From an uncultured Eubacteriales bacterium (lineage in GTDB: Bacteria > Bacillota > Clostridia > Oscillospirales > Acutalibacteraceae), in assembly GCA_948762645.1 (NCBI GenBank), contig CAQBRY010000005.1, positions 12,340-33,132 on the forward strand: a DNA stretch of 20,793 nucleotides, in the 5' to 3' direction. The translations under genes were made by a program, and so were the position numbers. The notes under the pieces are model-generated. The model worked only from the letters and a program-made list of their open reading frames with translations, had not been told where the DNA came from and ran no database searches. The stretch's first letter is position 1. Every line of letters starts with the position of its first letter. Of the stretch, positions 6,867 to 14,055 are shown piece after piece.

Positions 6867-8684
6867 ATGGGCCAAAGAAAAGATTTAAGAAATATAGCAA
6901 TTATAGCTCATGTAGATCATGGCAAGACCACACTCGTAGATCAGATGCTTAAACAAAGCGGTATTTTCAGGTCAAATGAGACTGTTGCAGAAAGAGTAAT
7001 GGATTCAAATGATCTTGAAAGAGAACGAGGAATTACAATACTTTCAAAAAATACAGCCGTAATGTACAACAATACCAAAATAAATATAGTCGATACCCCG
7101 GGTCATGCCGATTTCGGAGGTGAAGTTGAAAGAATACTTATGATGGTAGACGGGGTTATCCTTTTAATAGACGCTTTTGAAGGCTGTATGCCACAAACAA
7201 GATTCGTACTTAAAAAAGCTTTAGAACTTAAAAAGACACCCATAGTAGTTCTTAATAAAATAGATAGACCGGGCGTAAGACCAAAAGAAGTAGTAAACGA
7301 AGTATACGATTTATTTATAGAACTCGGTGCAGACGACTCCCAAATAGAATTCCCCGTATTATACGCTTCAGGACGTCATGGATACGCATTGCTTGATCTA
7401 AATGAAACAGCAAAAGATTTAACCCCTCTTTTTGAAACTATAATAAAAGAAGTTCCTCCTCCAAACGGCGATATAGAAGGGCCGCTCCAAATATTATTTT
7501 CGAATATAGATTATGATGAATATGTTGGAAGAATAGGTATAGGTAGAATTGAGAGAGGAAGCGTAAAGGTAGGACAATCCGTAGTATTATGTTCATCTGA
7601 CGGACAAACTAAAAACGTAAAAATTACAAAACTTTATCAATTTGAAGGATTAAAAAGAGTCGAAGCTGAGTCCGCATCCCTTGGGGATATAATATCTGTA
7701 GCCGGAATATCCGGCCTTAATATAGGAGAAACAGCTTGTGATCCTCAGAAAATAGAACCTCTACCTTTTGTCAAAATTGATGAACCTACTGTTTCTATGA
7801 TGTTCATGGTAAATAATAGTCCTTTTGCGGGGAAAGAAGGAAAGTTTGTAACGTCAAGAAACATCAGGGACAGGCTCTTTAAAGAAGTTGAAACAAATGT
7901 TGCCATGAAAGTTGAAGAAACAGATTCGGCAGATACTTTTAAAGTGTCCGGAAGAGGAGAACTTCACCTTTCAATACTCATCGAAACTATGCGAAGGCAA
8001 GGATACGAATTTCAAGTATCAAGACCCAAAGCCATAATGAAAACAATAGACGGCAAACTTTATGAGCCTATAGAAATACTCATGGTGGAAGTACCGGATA
8101 ATTACGTAGGAGCAGTAATAGAAAAGCTGGGACCCAGAAAAGCTGAAATGGTAAATATGACTACTAAGTCCACAGGAGTAACACAAATTGAATTCAGAAT
8201 ACCTTCAAGGGGACTTATGGGATATAGGTCGGAATTCCTAACCGATACAAATGGAAACGGTATAATGAATTATATATTCGATAAATATGAACCATTCAAA
8301 GGAGAAATCGTCCAAAGGCAGCAAGGGTCAATAGTTGCCCATGAAACGGGAACTACAACGGGATACGGTCTCTTTGCAGCTCAAGACAGAGGAAGACTGT
8401 TCATAGGACCGGGTATACCCGTATATGAAGGAATGATAGTGGGTGTAAGTCCGAAATCAGACGATATCGTAGTAAACGTATGCAAAAAAAAGCATATAAC
8501 CAATATGAGAGCATCCGGGTCAGATGAGGCATTAAAACTTACCCCCCCAAGTATACTAAGTCTCGAGCAGTCCATAGAATTTATTACTGACGATGAGCTT
8601 GTAGAAGTAACTCCCAAAAGTATAAGGCTTAGAAAAATAATACTTTCAAAAGAACAACGTATGAAAAAACAATCGAAAAAATAA
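6867..8684 (+). CDS. typA: Translational GTPase TypA/BipA
   Basis: The product is 605 residues, full length for TypA. The EF-G-like G domain has AHVDHGKTTL, DTPGHADF and NKID. The remainder carries domain II, the EF-G III/V-like domains (VSGRGELHLSILIETMRR) and the TypA-specific C-terminal domain (QRQQGSIVAHETGTTTGYG). TypA binds the 70S ribosome and helps large-subunit assembly and growth under stress. AGAAAGGA precedes the ATG. A strong hairpin follows the stop codon, closing this plus-strand block. Confidence 0.97.
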   Translation: MGQRKDLRNIAIIAHVDHGKTTLVDQMLKQSGIFRSNETVAERVMDSNDLERERGITILSKNTAVMYNNTKINIVDTPGHADFGGEVERILMMVDGVILLIDAFEGCMPQTRFVLKKALELKKTPIVVLNKIDRPGVRPKEVVNEVYDLFIELGADDSQIEFPVLYASGRHGYALLDLNETAKDLTPLFETIIKEVPPPNGDIEGPLQILFSNIDYDEYVGRIGIGRIERGSVKVGQSVVLCSSDGQTKNVKITKLYQFEGLKRVEAESASLGDIISVAGISGLNIGETACDPQKIEPLPFVKIDEPTVSMMFMVNNSPFAGKEGKFVTSRNIRDRLFKEVETNVAMKVEETDSADTFKVSGRGELHLSILIETMRRQGYEFQVSRPKAIMKTIDGKLYEPIEILMVEVPDNYVGAVIEKLGPRKAEMVNMTTKSTGVTQIEFRIPSRGLMGYRSEFLTDTNGNGIMNYIFDKYEPFKGEIVQRQQGSIVAHETGTTTGYGLFAAQDRGRLFIGPGIPVYEGMIVGVSPKSDDIVVNVCKKKHITNMRASGSDEALKLTPPSILSLEQSIEFITDDELVEVTPKSIRLRKIILSKEQRMKKQSKK

Positions 8685-8710
8685 AGCTATGAAATTTGAT
8701 TTCATAGCTT
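8684..8710. terminator. Bidirectional intrinsic terminator
   Basis: AAGCTATGAAAT (8684-8695) pairs perfectly with ATTTCATAGCTT (8699-8710) across a 3-base loop. On the minus strand the hairpin is followed by a T-rich tail (TTATTTTTT), so it best serves the convergent gene at 8717, but it can also end typA transcription. Confidence 0.85.
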
Positions 8711-8716
8711 ATATTA

Positions 8717-9343
8717 TTAAAACTCAAATTCTGATAAGTGTTGTGTTGCAGTTAGTATCAACCCTATAATCTTAGACCTCCCTTCTAAAGTCTTGCTATT
8801 AGGTCCGTTGTCAGTATTTTTTTTAGACTTAGAACTATAGTCAATACATGAACTTTTAATTTTACTTAAATTATTTTTAATATCTTTAACACCTTTTCCG
8901 TTTTCTAAATTTTTTGCACATACAATGCATATATTATAGAAATTTTGAAAATGTCCTTTTAATAGAAGTTTACCTTTTGATAAATTCTTATGAGAATTTA
9001 TAAATCTCTCTTTCACTTCTTTAAAATAATTATTAACGTCATTAATATATTTTTTTTTGGCATTATTAAATTTGCTTAATCCTTTCTTATAATCTGGGTT
9101 TATTAAACTATTAACTACACTATCAAGTGATTTTCCTGCATATTGAATACGTATTGTACTATCGGAAGAAAAAGATAATTTAAAATTTAATTCAGCATTT
9201 AGGCTTTCTTTAAAATCAGATCCAAATTTTTTGCAGGTTGTAATATATTCATTTTTATTTTCAGTGTTAAAATTAAAATAGTTACTTATACATTTGTCGC
9301 CAAAAGTAGAAAACTTTTCTGATGTATATGTTCCTAAAGCCAT
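8717..9343 (-). CDS. Uncharacterised Lys/Asn-rich protein
   Basis: The 208-residue product matches no family I recognise. It is rich in Lys, Asn and Ser, has no signal peptide or membrane segment, and looks mostly helical between residues about 75 and 170 (for example YKKGLSKFNNAKKKYINDV). It has five cysteines. The ATG at 9343 is well supported by AAAGGAGAG seven bases upstream. The gene is a single transcription unit, with its own terminator at 8684-8710 and a -10/-35 pair upstream separated by an A/T homopolymer. A lineage-specific cytosolic or non-classically secreted protein is possible; no function is assigned. Confidence 0.7.
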   Translation of the reverse strand: MALGTYTSEKFSTFGDKCISNYFNFNTENKNEYITTCKKFGSDFKESLNAELNFKLSFSSDSTIRIQYAGKSLDSVVNSLINPDYKKGLSKFNNAKKKYINDVNNYFKEVKERFINSHKNLSKGKLLLKGHFQNFYNICIVCAKNLENGKGVKDIKNNLSKIKSSCIDYSSKSKKNTDNGPNSKTLEGRSKIIGLILTATQHLSEFEF

Positions 9344-9380
9344 AAAACATCTCTCCTTTTATTACCAAATTATAGTAAAA

Positions 9381-9406
9381 ATTATATCAAAAAAAAAAAT
9401 AGTCAA
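9381..9406 (-). promoter_or_regulatory. Promoter-like pair with homopolymer spacer
   Basis: On the minus strand TTGACT (9401-9406) and TATAAT (9381-9386) are 14 bases apart. The spacer contains an uninterrupted run of 11 identical bases (A on the plus strand, 9389-9399). Spacing is shorter than the 16-18 bases seen at the other promoters in this window. Confidence 0.4.
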
Positions 9407-9459
9407 TATTTTTATGATTTTTAACTATATTTCTTCAAAATTAAATTTGAGCAAAAAAT

Positions 9460-9499
9460 AAAGTTATAAGTGCTACTATAATTTATCACCTATAACTTT
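9460..9499 (-). terminator. Intrinsic terminator, minus strand
   Basis: AAAGTTATAAGTG (9460-9472) pairs with CACCTATAACTTT (9487-9499) with a single mismatch and a 14-base loop. On the minus strand the hairpin is followed by TATTTTTT. It would end transcripts of the 84-residue gene before they reach the next minus-strand gene. Confidence 0.7.
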
Positions 9500-9551
9500 T
9501 AATATATGTTTATTTATAATTACTAATTAATTAAAAATAATTTTAAGTTTC

Positions 9552-9575
9552 GCCTTTATTTATAATAAATAAGGC
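9552..9575 (-). terminator. Hairpin immediately after the 84-residue gene
   Basis: GCCTTTATTTAT and ATAAATAAGGC form a stem with one bulged base, ending at the stop codon of the minus-strand gene. The following tail is AT-rich without a long T run, so it may act with the stronger hairpin at 9460-9499. Confidence 0.5.
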
Positions 9576-9829
9576 TATTTATTATTAATTCTCATATGCC
9601 TCGTATATCTGGCTTTTTTCATGACAGTATGCAATAATTTATTCCTCTTTTGCAGCAAATCAGAGATAGGAATAAAACTACCATTTTTTTCGTCAATTTG
9701 TAAATGTATACTTGATCTATAATTACAGGCTATTAAACCATTATTGCTCTTGTCTGACATAAAAAGACTTACAATTGAGGCATATGCTAACATACACGAT
9801 AAAACAGAGCCAACAATAGCATGTATCAT
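9575..9829 (-). CDS. Small single-span membrane protein, uncharacterised
   Basis: The 84-residue product has a hydrophobic segment at residues 4-23 (AIVGSVLSCMLAYASIVSLF) without preceding Lys or Arg, followed by a tail rich in Lys and Arg (KRNKLLHTVMKKARYTRHMR). By the positive-inside rule the N-terminus would face out and the tail in. A cysteine at 12 is in a poor lipobox context (VLSC). AGGAG lies 9 bases before the ATG at 9829, a consensus-like promoter lies further upstream at 9960-9989, and hairpins follow, so the gene looks real. No family is recognised. Confidence 0.55.
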   Translation of the reverse strand: MIHAIVGSVLSCMLAYASIVSLFMSDKSNNGLIACNYRSSIHLQIDEKNGSFIPISDLLQKRNKLLHTVMKKARYTRHMRINNK

Positions 9830-9959
9830 ACTACTTCACTCCTGATAAAAAACCGACCTACAATAGTTTACTAAAATACTATTTTTTTCTTGTCCACATC
9901 AACCATCCTCTCTCTACATAATAAACAACATCTGATATCATAGATATTGTCTATAAAAA

Positions 9960-9989
9960 ATTATACTATATTTGTTATTGTTTTGTCAA
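9960..9989 (-). promoter_or_regulatory. Sigma-A-type promoter, minus strand
   Basis: TTGACA (9984-9989) and TATAAT (9960-9965) on the minus strand are 18 bases apart. They lie about 130 bases before the 84-residue gene, leaving a long leader that holds a possible 6-codon peptide start (ATG TGG ACA AGA AAA AAA TAG) with GAGAGAGG upstream. The promoter sits just past the 3' end of alr. Confidence 0.6.
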
Positions 9990-10017
9990 TATCGGTTAAT
10001 GTAATTACATATTTCTA

Positions 10018-11202
10018 TCAATTATGTATATAATTTGTTTTTGCTATTATATTTCCATCACTAATGTATAATCTCGGTACTCTTTTTCCAATTAAACACA
10101 CTATTTCGTAACTAATTGAATCCATATATCCGGCAAGTTCGTCTACAAAAATACAATGTTTTTCATCCCTTCCAAATACAGTCACAATATCTCCCTGACA
10201 TACATCATTTATGCCAGACACGTCAAGCATAAGCTGATCCATACATACTCTTCCTATCACATTAACACGTTTTCCCCTTACAAGCATAAAAGATTTATTT
10301 GAAAATTTAGTTGAATACCCATCTGCATATCCAATAGGTACAGTCGCAACCTTAATATCTTTATCAGACACATACTTTCTACAATAACTAACACTTGACC
10401 CTTTAGGAAGATCTTTTATCTGAGACACAACCGTCTTAAGAGACATTACGGGGCTAATATTTATATTTCTTGCTATACCGTCTGACGGCTTTAAACCGTA
10501 AAGTATTATACCAGCTCTAACCATATCAAGGTGCATTTCAGGATAGTTAATTATTCCCGCACTATTACAGCAATGTCTAAGGCCGAATTTTACCCCTATT
10601 AATTCTAATCTGTTAATAACTTCCATAAAGTTATTAAACTGCATCTTAGTATAATCACTATCAGATAAATTATCCGCAGAAGAAAAATGCGTAAAAATAC
10701 CCTCGCTAATTAACTCTTTACTTTCAAACAATTCTTTAATTTTTTTTGCAGATTCTTCATATTCATTACCATTTCTGCAAATAAAACCAATTCTGTTCAT
10801 TCCCGTATCTATCTTAAAGTGGATTTTAATCTTTATTCCCGCTTTTTTACATTCCTCTATTACTTTTTTTCCATATTCATAAGATAAAATCGTCTGAGAA
10901 AGATCGTACTCATAAACTTTACTTATCATATCGTTCGGCGTATATCCAAGAATCAAAATAGGCTTTTTTATACCATATTTTCTAAGCTGGATCGCTTCTT
11001 CCAAATTAGAAACTGCAAACCAATCAGTACCTATTTTTTCAAGCTGTCTTGCTACGTACTTGACACCATGTCCATAAGCGTCAGCCTTAACTACAGACAT
11101 AACTTTCGTATCTTTTTTTACAAGACGTCTAACTTCACAAAAATTATGCTTTATCTCATCTAAGTCTATCTCACACCAAGTTCTCTTAAAAAAATCTTCC
11201 AT
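10018..11202 (-). CDS. alr: Alanine racemase
   Basis: The product is 394 residues. VVKADAYGHG carries the PLP-binding lysine (Lys39); the N-terminal TIM-barrel continues through HFKIDTGMNRIGF, and the C-terminal beta domain contains SVSYCRKY with the second catalytic-base tyrosine, GYADGY and RVCMDQLMLD. The enzyme interconverts L- and D-alanine for peptidoglycan, so the organism keeps wall synthesis. In spore formers alanine racemase can also affect germination. I choose the ATG at 11202 because GAAGG lies about 10 bases upstream; a TTG at 11220 is in frame but has no ribosome binding site. The gene is divergent from sigG. Confidence 0.95.
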   Translation of the reverse strand: MEDFFKRTWCEIDLDEIKHNFCEVRRLVKKDTKVMSVVKADAYGHGVKYVARQLEKIGTDWFAVSNLEEAIQLRKYGIKKPILILGYTPNDMISKVYEYDLSQTILSYEYGKKVIEECKKAGIKIKIHFKIDTGMNRIGFICRNGNEYEESAKKIKELFESKELISEGIFTHFSSADNLSDSDYTKMQFNNFMEVINRLELIGVKFGLRHCCNSAGIINYPEMHLDMVRAGIILYGLKPSDGIARNINISPVMSLKTVVSQIKDLPKGSSVSYCRKYVSDKDIKVATVPIGYADGYSTKFSNKSFMLVRGKRVNVIGRVCMDQLMLDVSGINDVCQGDIVTVFGRDEKHCIFVDELAGYMDSISYEIVCLIGKRVPRLYISDGNIIAKTNYIHN

Positions 11203-11275
11203 TAAAAAATCTACCTTCAAACATAAATTATTTTTTCTATTATATGATTTAAAAACTATCCAATATTCTGGACCA

Positions 11276-11305
11276 TATAAGCCAAAATAATTCTTTTGGC
11301 ATATA
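11276..11305. repeat. Inverted repeat between alr and sigG
   Basis: GCCAAAA (11281-11287) and TTTTGGC (11294-11300) form a perfect 7-base stem with a 6-base loop, extended by TATA/TATA after an A-A mismatch. It lies in the 202-base divergent region and could be an operator or an RNA hairpin. I see no clear sigma-F or sigma-G box here. Confidence 0.45.
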
Positions 11306-11404
11306 GATTATACTACCTCATAAAACTATTTTAAATAAATTGAATTAAATTTCCTAAATCGGTCAATAATGATTTTATACATATCATGGACGGAGGAAAT
11401 TTAG

Positions 11405-12172
11405 GTGCAATACAAAGTTGAAATATGCGGTGTAAATACATCGAAATTAAAAGTACTGCCTGAAAAAGAAAAAATGCGTCTTTTGAAGCTCGTAAAAGAG
11501 GGAGATCAAAAGGCACGGGATCAACTGATACAAGGCAATTTAAGACTTGTTCTGAGCGTCATACCAAAATTTACAAACAGAGGTGAATCCTTAGACGATT
11601 TATTTCAAATAGGGTGCATTGGTCTTATAAAATCCATAGATAATTTTGACATTTCTCAAAACGTAAGGTTTTCTACTTACGCCGTACCAATGATAATAGG
11701 CGAAATCAGGAGATATTTAAGGGATAATAGCTCTGTAAGAATAAGTAGGTCAATGAGAGACATCGCCTATAAGGCTATCCAAATAAAAGAAAGAATGATC
11801 AACGAAAACAACAAAGAACCAACTATCGAAGAAATCGCTCAAGAAATGGAAGTACCTTCTGAAAATATTGTTTTGGCCTTAGAATCTATTGTAGAACCTG
11901 TTTCTTTGTATGAACCTGTATTTTCCGACGGAAATGATACTGTATATGTAATGGACCAAATTGGCGACAAAAACGACGACAGCAATTGGCTTGATGAAAT
12001 TGCTTTAAAGCAGTCTATTAAAGACCTTAACAAACGTGAAAAACAAATTCTCTCTTTACGATTTCTTAAAGGTAAAACTCAAATGGAAGTAGCAAGTGAA
12101 ATAGGTATTAGTCAGGCTCAGGTTTCACGCCTTGAAAAAGGTGCTATGAAAAAAGTAAAAAAGCAAAAATAA
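11405..12172 (+). CDS. sigG: Sporulation sigma factor SigG
   Basis: The 255-residue product matches sigma-G closely. The N-terminal KVEICGVNTSKLKVLP is specific to SigG. Region 2 has NLRLVLSVIPKFTNRGES, DLFQIGCIGLIKSIDNFD and VRFSTYAVPMIIGEIRRYLR. Region 3 follows, then region 4 with KTQMEVASEIGISQAQVSRLE. SigG directs late forespore transcription. The GTG at 11405 gives the family N-terminus and follows a GGAGG (about 11393-11397) at suitable distance. The usual neighbours spoIIGA and sigE are not upstream; the flanking gene is alr. All regions look intact. Confidence 0.96.
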   Translation: MQYKVEICGVNTSKLKVLPEKEKMRLLKLVKEGDQKARDQLIQGNLRLVLSVIPKFTNRGESLDDLFQIGCIGLIKSIDNFDISQNVRFSTYAVPMIIGEIRRYLRDNSSVRISRSMRDIAYKAIQIKERMINENNKEPTIEEIAQEMEVPSENIVLALESIVEPVSLYEPVFSDGNDTVYVMDQIGDKNDDSNWLDEIALKQSIKDLNKREKQILSLRFLKGKTQMEVASEIGISQAQVSRLEKGAMKKVKKQK

Positions 12173-12187
12173 TTTTTTATAAAACTC

Positions 12188-12216
12188 TTGATTTTATTAA
12201 ATTTATATAGTATGAT
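12188..12216 (+). promoter_or_regulatory. Promoter inside an inverted repeat
   Basis: TTGATT (12188-12193) and TATGAT (12211-12216) are 17 bases apart. A perfect 12-base inverted repeat, TTAAATTTATAT (12197-12208) and ATATAAATTTAA (12221-12232), brackets the -10 box and could be an operator. Confidence 0.55.
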
Positions 12217-12252
12217 TATAATATAAATTTAATATATCAAAGGGGATTTCAT

Positions 12253-12768
12253 ATGACAATAAAAGAAGCACTTCCCATGATCAATACAGGAATTATAGCA
12301 CTTTTTGTGGTATTGTTTGGACTTCAATACAATCAAAATAAAAATCTCAAAGCATCAATTCAGAATTTGCAGAACAATTTTAATAAGCAACAAAATCTCA
12401 TTTCTGAAGAAGATCAGGATAAACTCAATTTTATACTATATGGTGATTGCACCTACGAACAAAATGATAATTACGAATATGTTCCCACGACTATTGAAGA
12501 ACGTATGAGGACTGTAATAGTTAGTTCAGATAATAGTAATGAGGGACTAAATAATATTTGTCAAAAAGATTGGCCTCTAAAAGATGGTTATAAGTACCAA
12601 TATCGTGAAGATTGTGAAGATAAGAGCATGTCTATGCGCGAGGAAGCTTTGTTTAGAAAATGGGGAATAAATGGTGTAGAAGAAATGGTTGTTATCGTGG
12701 ATGAAAATAATAATATAGTAAATAATAATATTTTTAATAGCATATTAAAAGATAATGAGCAAAATTAA
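12253..12768 (+). CDS. Membrane-anchored protein with short coiled coil, uncharacterised
   Basis: The product is 171 residues. A hydrophobic helix at about 10-25 (INTGIIALFVVLFGL) is followed by a coiled-coil-like stretch (28-50, with L32, I36, L39, F43) and then an acidic, Asn-rich region without a recognised domain, containing four cysteines (in DCTYE, NICQK and EDCED) and ending NNNIFNSILKDNEQN. AAAGGGG lies before the ATG. The N-terminal 50 residues resemble those of the next gene: FVVL in both membrane helices, then L-x2-[ST]-[IV]-x2-L-x-NN-[FY]. The two may be diverged paralogues. Topology is probably N-in or a signal anchor. Function is unknown. Confidence 0.7.
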   Translation: MTIKEALPMINTGIIALFVVLFGLQYNQNKNLKASIQNLQNNFNKQQNLISEEDQDKLNFILYGDCTYEQNDNYEYVPTTIEERMRTVIVSSDNSNEGLNNICQKDWPLKDGYKYQYREDCEDKSMSMREEALFRKWGINGVEEMVVIVDENNNIVNNNIFNSILKDNEQN

Positions 12769-12800
12769 AGTTTTAATTAGGTGATATTTAAAGTAAAAAG

Positions 12801-12841
12801 GTACCAATTAACTAGTAAATGGTTTTACAGTTAATCGGTAC
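12801..12841 (+). terminator. Hairpin between the two coiled-coil genes
   Basis: GTACC..ATTAACT..GTAAA (12801-12819) pairs with TTTAC..AGTTAAT..GGTAC (12823-12841) with one mismatch and one bulge. A second perfect stem, AATAATTTT (12843-12851) and AAAATTATT (12855-12863), follows. The pair probably ends the upstream transcript, though no pure T run is present. Confidence 0.55.
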
Positions 12842-12861
12842 TAATAATTTTTATAAAATTA

Positions 12862-12890
12862 TTGATTTTTATCATATTTTATAGTAAAAT
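12862..12890 (+). promoter_or_regulatory. Promoter overlapping a 20-base palindrome
   Basis: TTGATT (12862-12867) and TAAAAT (12885-12890) are 17 bases apart. The perfect palindrome TATAGTAAAATTTTACTATA (12880-12899) covers the -10 box. A DNA-binding dimer there would block the promoter. Confidence 0.55.
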
Positions 12891-12925
12891 TTTACTATAA
12901 TTTATTTAATTTTGAGGTGATTTTT

Positions 12926-13273
12926 ATGAAAACACAACATTTATTTTTCGCATCATCTGCATTACTTGTATTTGTCGTTTTAATTATACAAATCAGACAA
13001 ATCCATCTTCTTGAAAATACAGTAAATAGACTAGAAAATAACTATTCTAACTTAAATATAAATCTTACAACCAGCTTGACAAATTTAAATTCAAGCTTAA
13101 CAACTCTAAATTCAAATATAACAAATTTAAATTCTCAACAAATAGCAAAATCCCAAATATCTTTGCGAGAAATGCCCCGCAGAATAAGAGTATCTCAATC
13201 TAACCCATCGCTTTCACCTTTATTCGACTCAAATAATCTACCGGAACCGTCGCCTTTAAATAGCAACATCTAG
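12926..13273 (+). CDS. Membrane-anchored coiled-coil protein with heptad repeats, uncharacterised
   Basis: The product is 115 residues. A hydrophobic helix spans residues 6-21 (LFFASSALLVFVVLII). A long coiled coil follows, with hydrophobic residues at 26, 29, 33, 36, 40, 43, 47, 51, 54, 58, 61, 65 and 68, the 3-4 spacing of a heptad with one stutter near 47-51. The last third is rich in Ser, Pro and Arg. The ATG at 12926 follows GAGGTGA (12914-12920); the in-frame GTG at 12917 lies within that site and is rejected. The heptads are encoded by a 21-base tandem repeat. It resembles the preceding gene at its N-terminus. No function is assigned. Confidence 0.65.
   Translation: MKTQHLFFASSALLVFVVLIIQIRQIHLLENTVNRLENNYSNLNINLTTSLTNLNSSLTTLNSNITNLNSQQIAKSQISLREMPRRIRVSQSNPSLSPLFDSNNLPEPSPLNSNI
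13076..13138 (+). repeat. 21-base tandem repeat, three copies
   Basis: Three adjacent 21-base units (13076-13096, 13097-13117, 13118-13138) share the pattern T-A-C-A-A-x-T-x-T-A-A-A-T-T-C. Each encodes one Leu/Asn/Ser/Thr-rich heptad (LTNLNSS, LTTLNSN, ITNLNSQ) of the coiled coil. Confidence 0.75.
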
Positions 13274-13316
13274 TATCTTATCAAAACAATATCTACATTT
13301 TAAATATAAATAACAT

Positions 13317-14036
13317 TTACCCTACTCCTAAATCTGTATTGTTTATAAGAAGTTCAGCCTTTCCTCCATATTTTTTATCAAATTTTTTGTAATATTTAGG
13401 ATATACGTCATTTAAAAATTTACGTATTAAATCTTTATCAATCAAAACTTCATTTTTAGTATTTTCGTTAAATATATTTAAATTAAAGTATTCAAAATAT
13501 TTGTCTGCTGTCTCTATGTCATTTACGACGTCCTCTATAGTCTGCCCTTTTATTCCAAAAAGCAGACAAATCCCCTGAAAATATTCAGCTATCTGGGAAG
13601 CAGTAATTTCTTTTGAGATTTTCTTGCCCCATTTTTCACGTATTTCACCATTAAAAGTTTCTACTCCCGTTCTAAACTTTACATTAATACCAGAAAAAAA
13701 CTTTCTAATATCATCAAGCTTATTTCTATACATCCAATGAGATTCAAACCAAATAGTATGTATACCTTTTTCTATGACTTTTTTTCTTATTTTTTCAAGT
13801 GTTTTACGGTCTATTTCATTTACAGATCCAGAATTAATTACGTCAATAACACCAAATTCTCCGGTAATTAAATCTATAACCGGAGAATTAACACTATATG
13901 GGTCCTCGCTTACATCCAAATAGTAATCACAAAATGCACATTTCTTTGCAAGTCTACAACCTGTGCCCTGCAATAAGACCATTTCACGAGATAAATTTTT
14001 ATATATTTTTGAATATCTATTTAAAGTAATTTCCAT
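13317..14036 (-). CDS. Radical SAM family protein
   Basis: The product is 239 residues. Near its N-terminus MVLLQGTGCRLAKKCAFCDYYLD has cysteines spaced C-x5-C-x2-C, a variant of the radical SAM C-x3-C-x2-C motif. Later, VINSGSVNEID, IHTIWFESHWMYR, FRTGVETFN and LLFGIKGQT resemble a small clostridial radical SAM family that I know only as uncharacterised or loosely annotated. The reaction is unknown; a queuine-salvage role is one guess, given queH in the same window. I choose the ATG at 14036, 19 bases after the HPr stop with TGGAAG upstream; ATG codons further upstream in the same frame lie inside the HPr gene. It is the second gene of that operon. Confidence 0.75.
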   Translation of the reverse strand: MEITLNRYSKIYKNLSREMVLLQGTGCRLAKKCAFCDYYLDVSEDPYSVNSPVIDLITGEFGVIDVINSGSVNEIDRKTLEKIRKKVIEKGIHTIWFESHWMYRNKLDDIRKFFSGINVKFRTGVETFNGEIREKWGKKISKEITASQIAEYFQGICLLFGIKGQTIEDVVNDIETADKYFEYFNLNIFNENTKNEVLIDKDLIRKFLNDVYPKYYKKFDKKYGGKAELLINNTDLGVG

Positions 14037-14055
14037 TTTTAAACTTCCAAATTCT

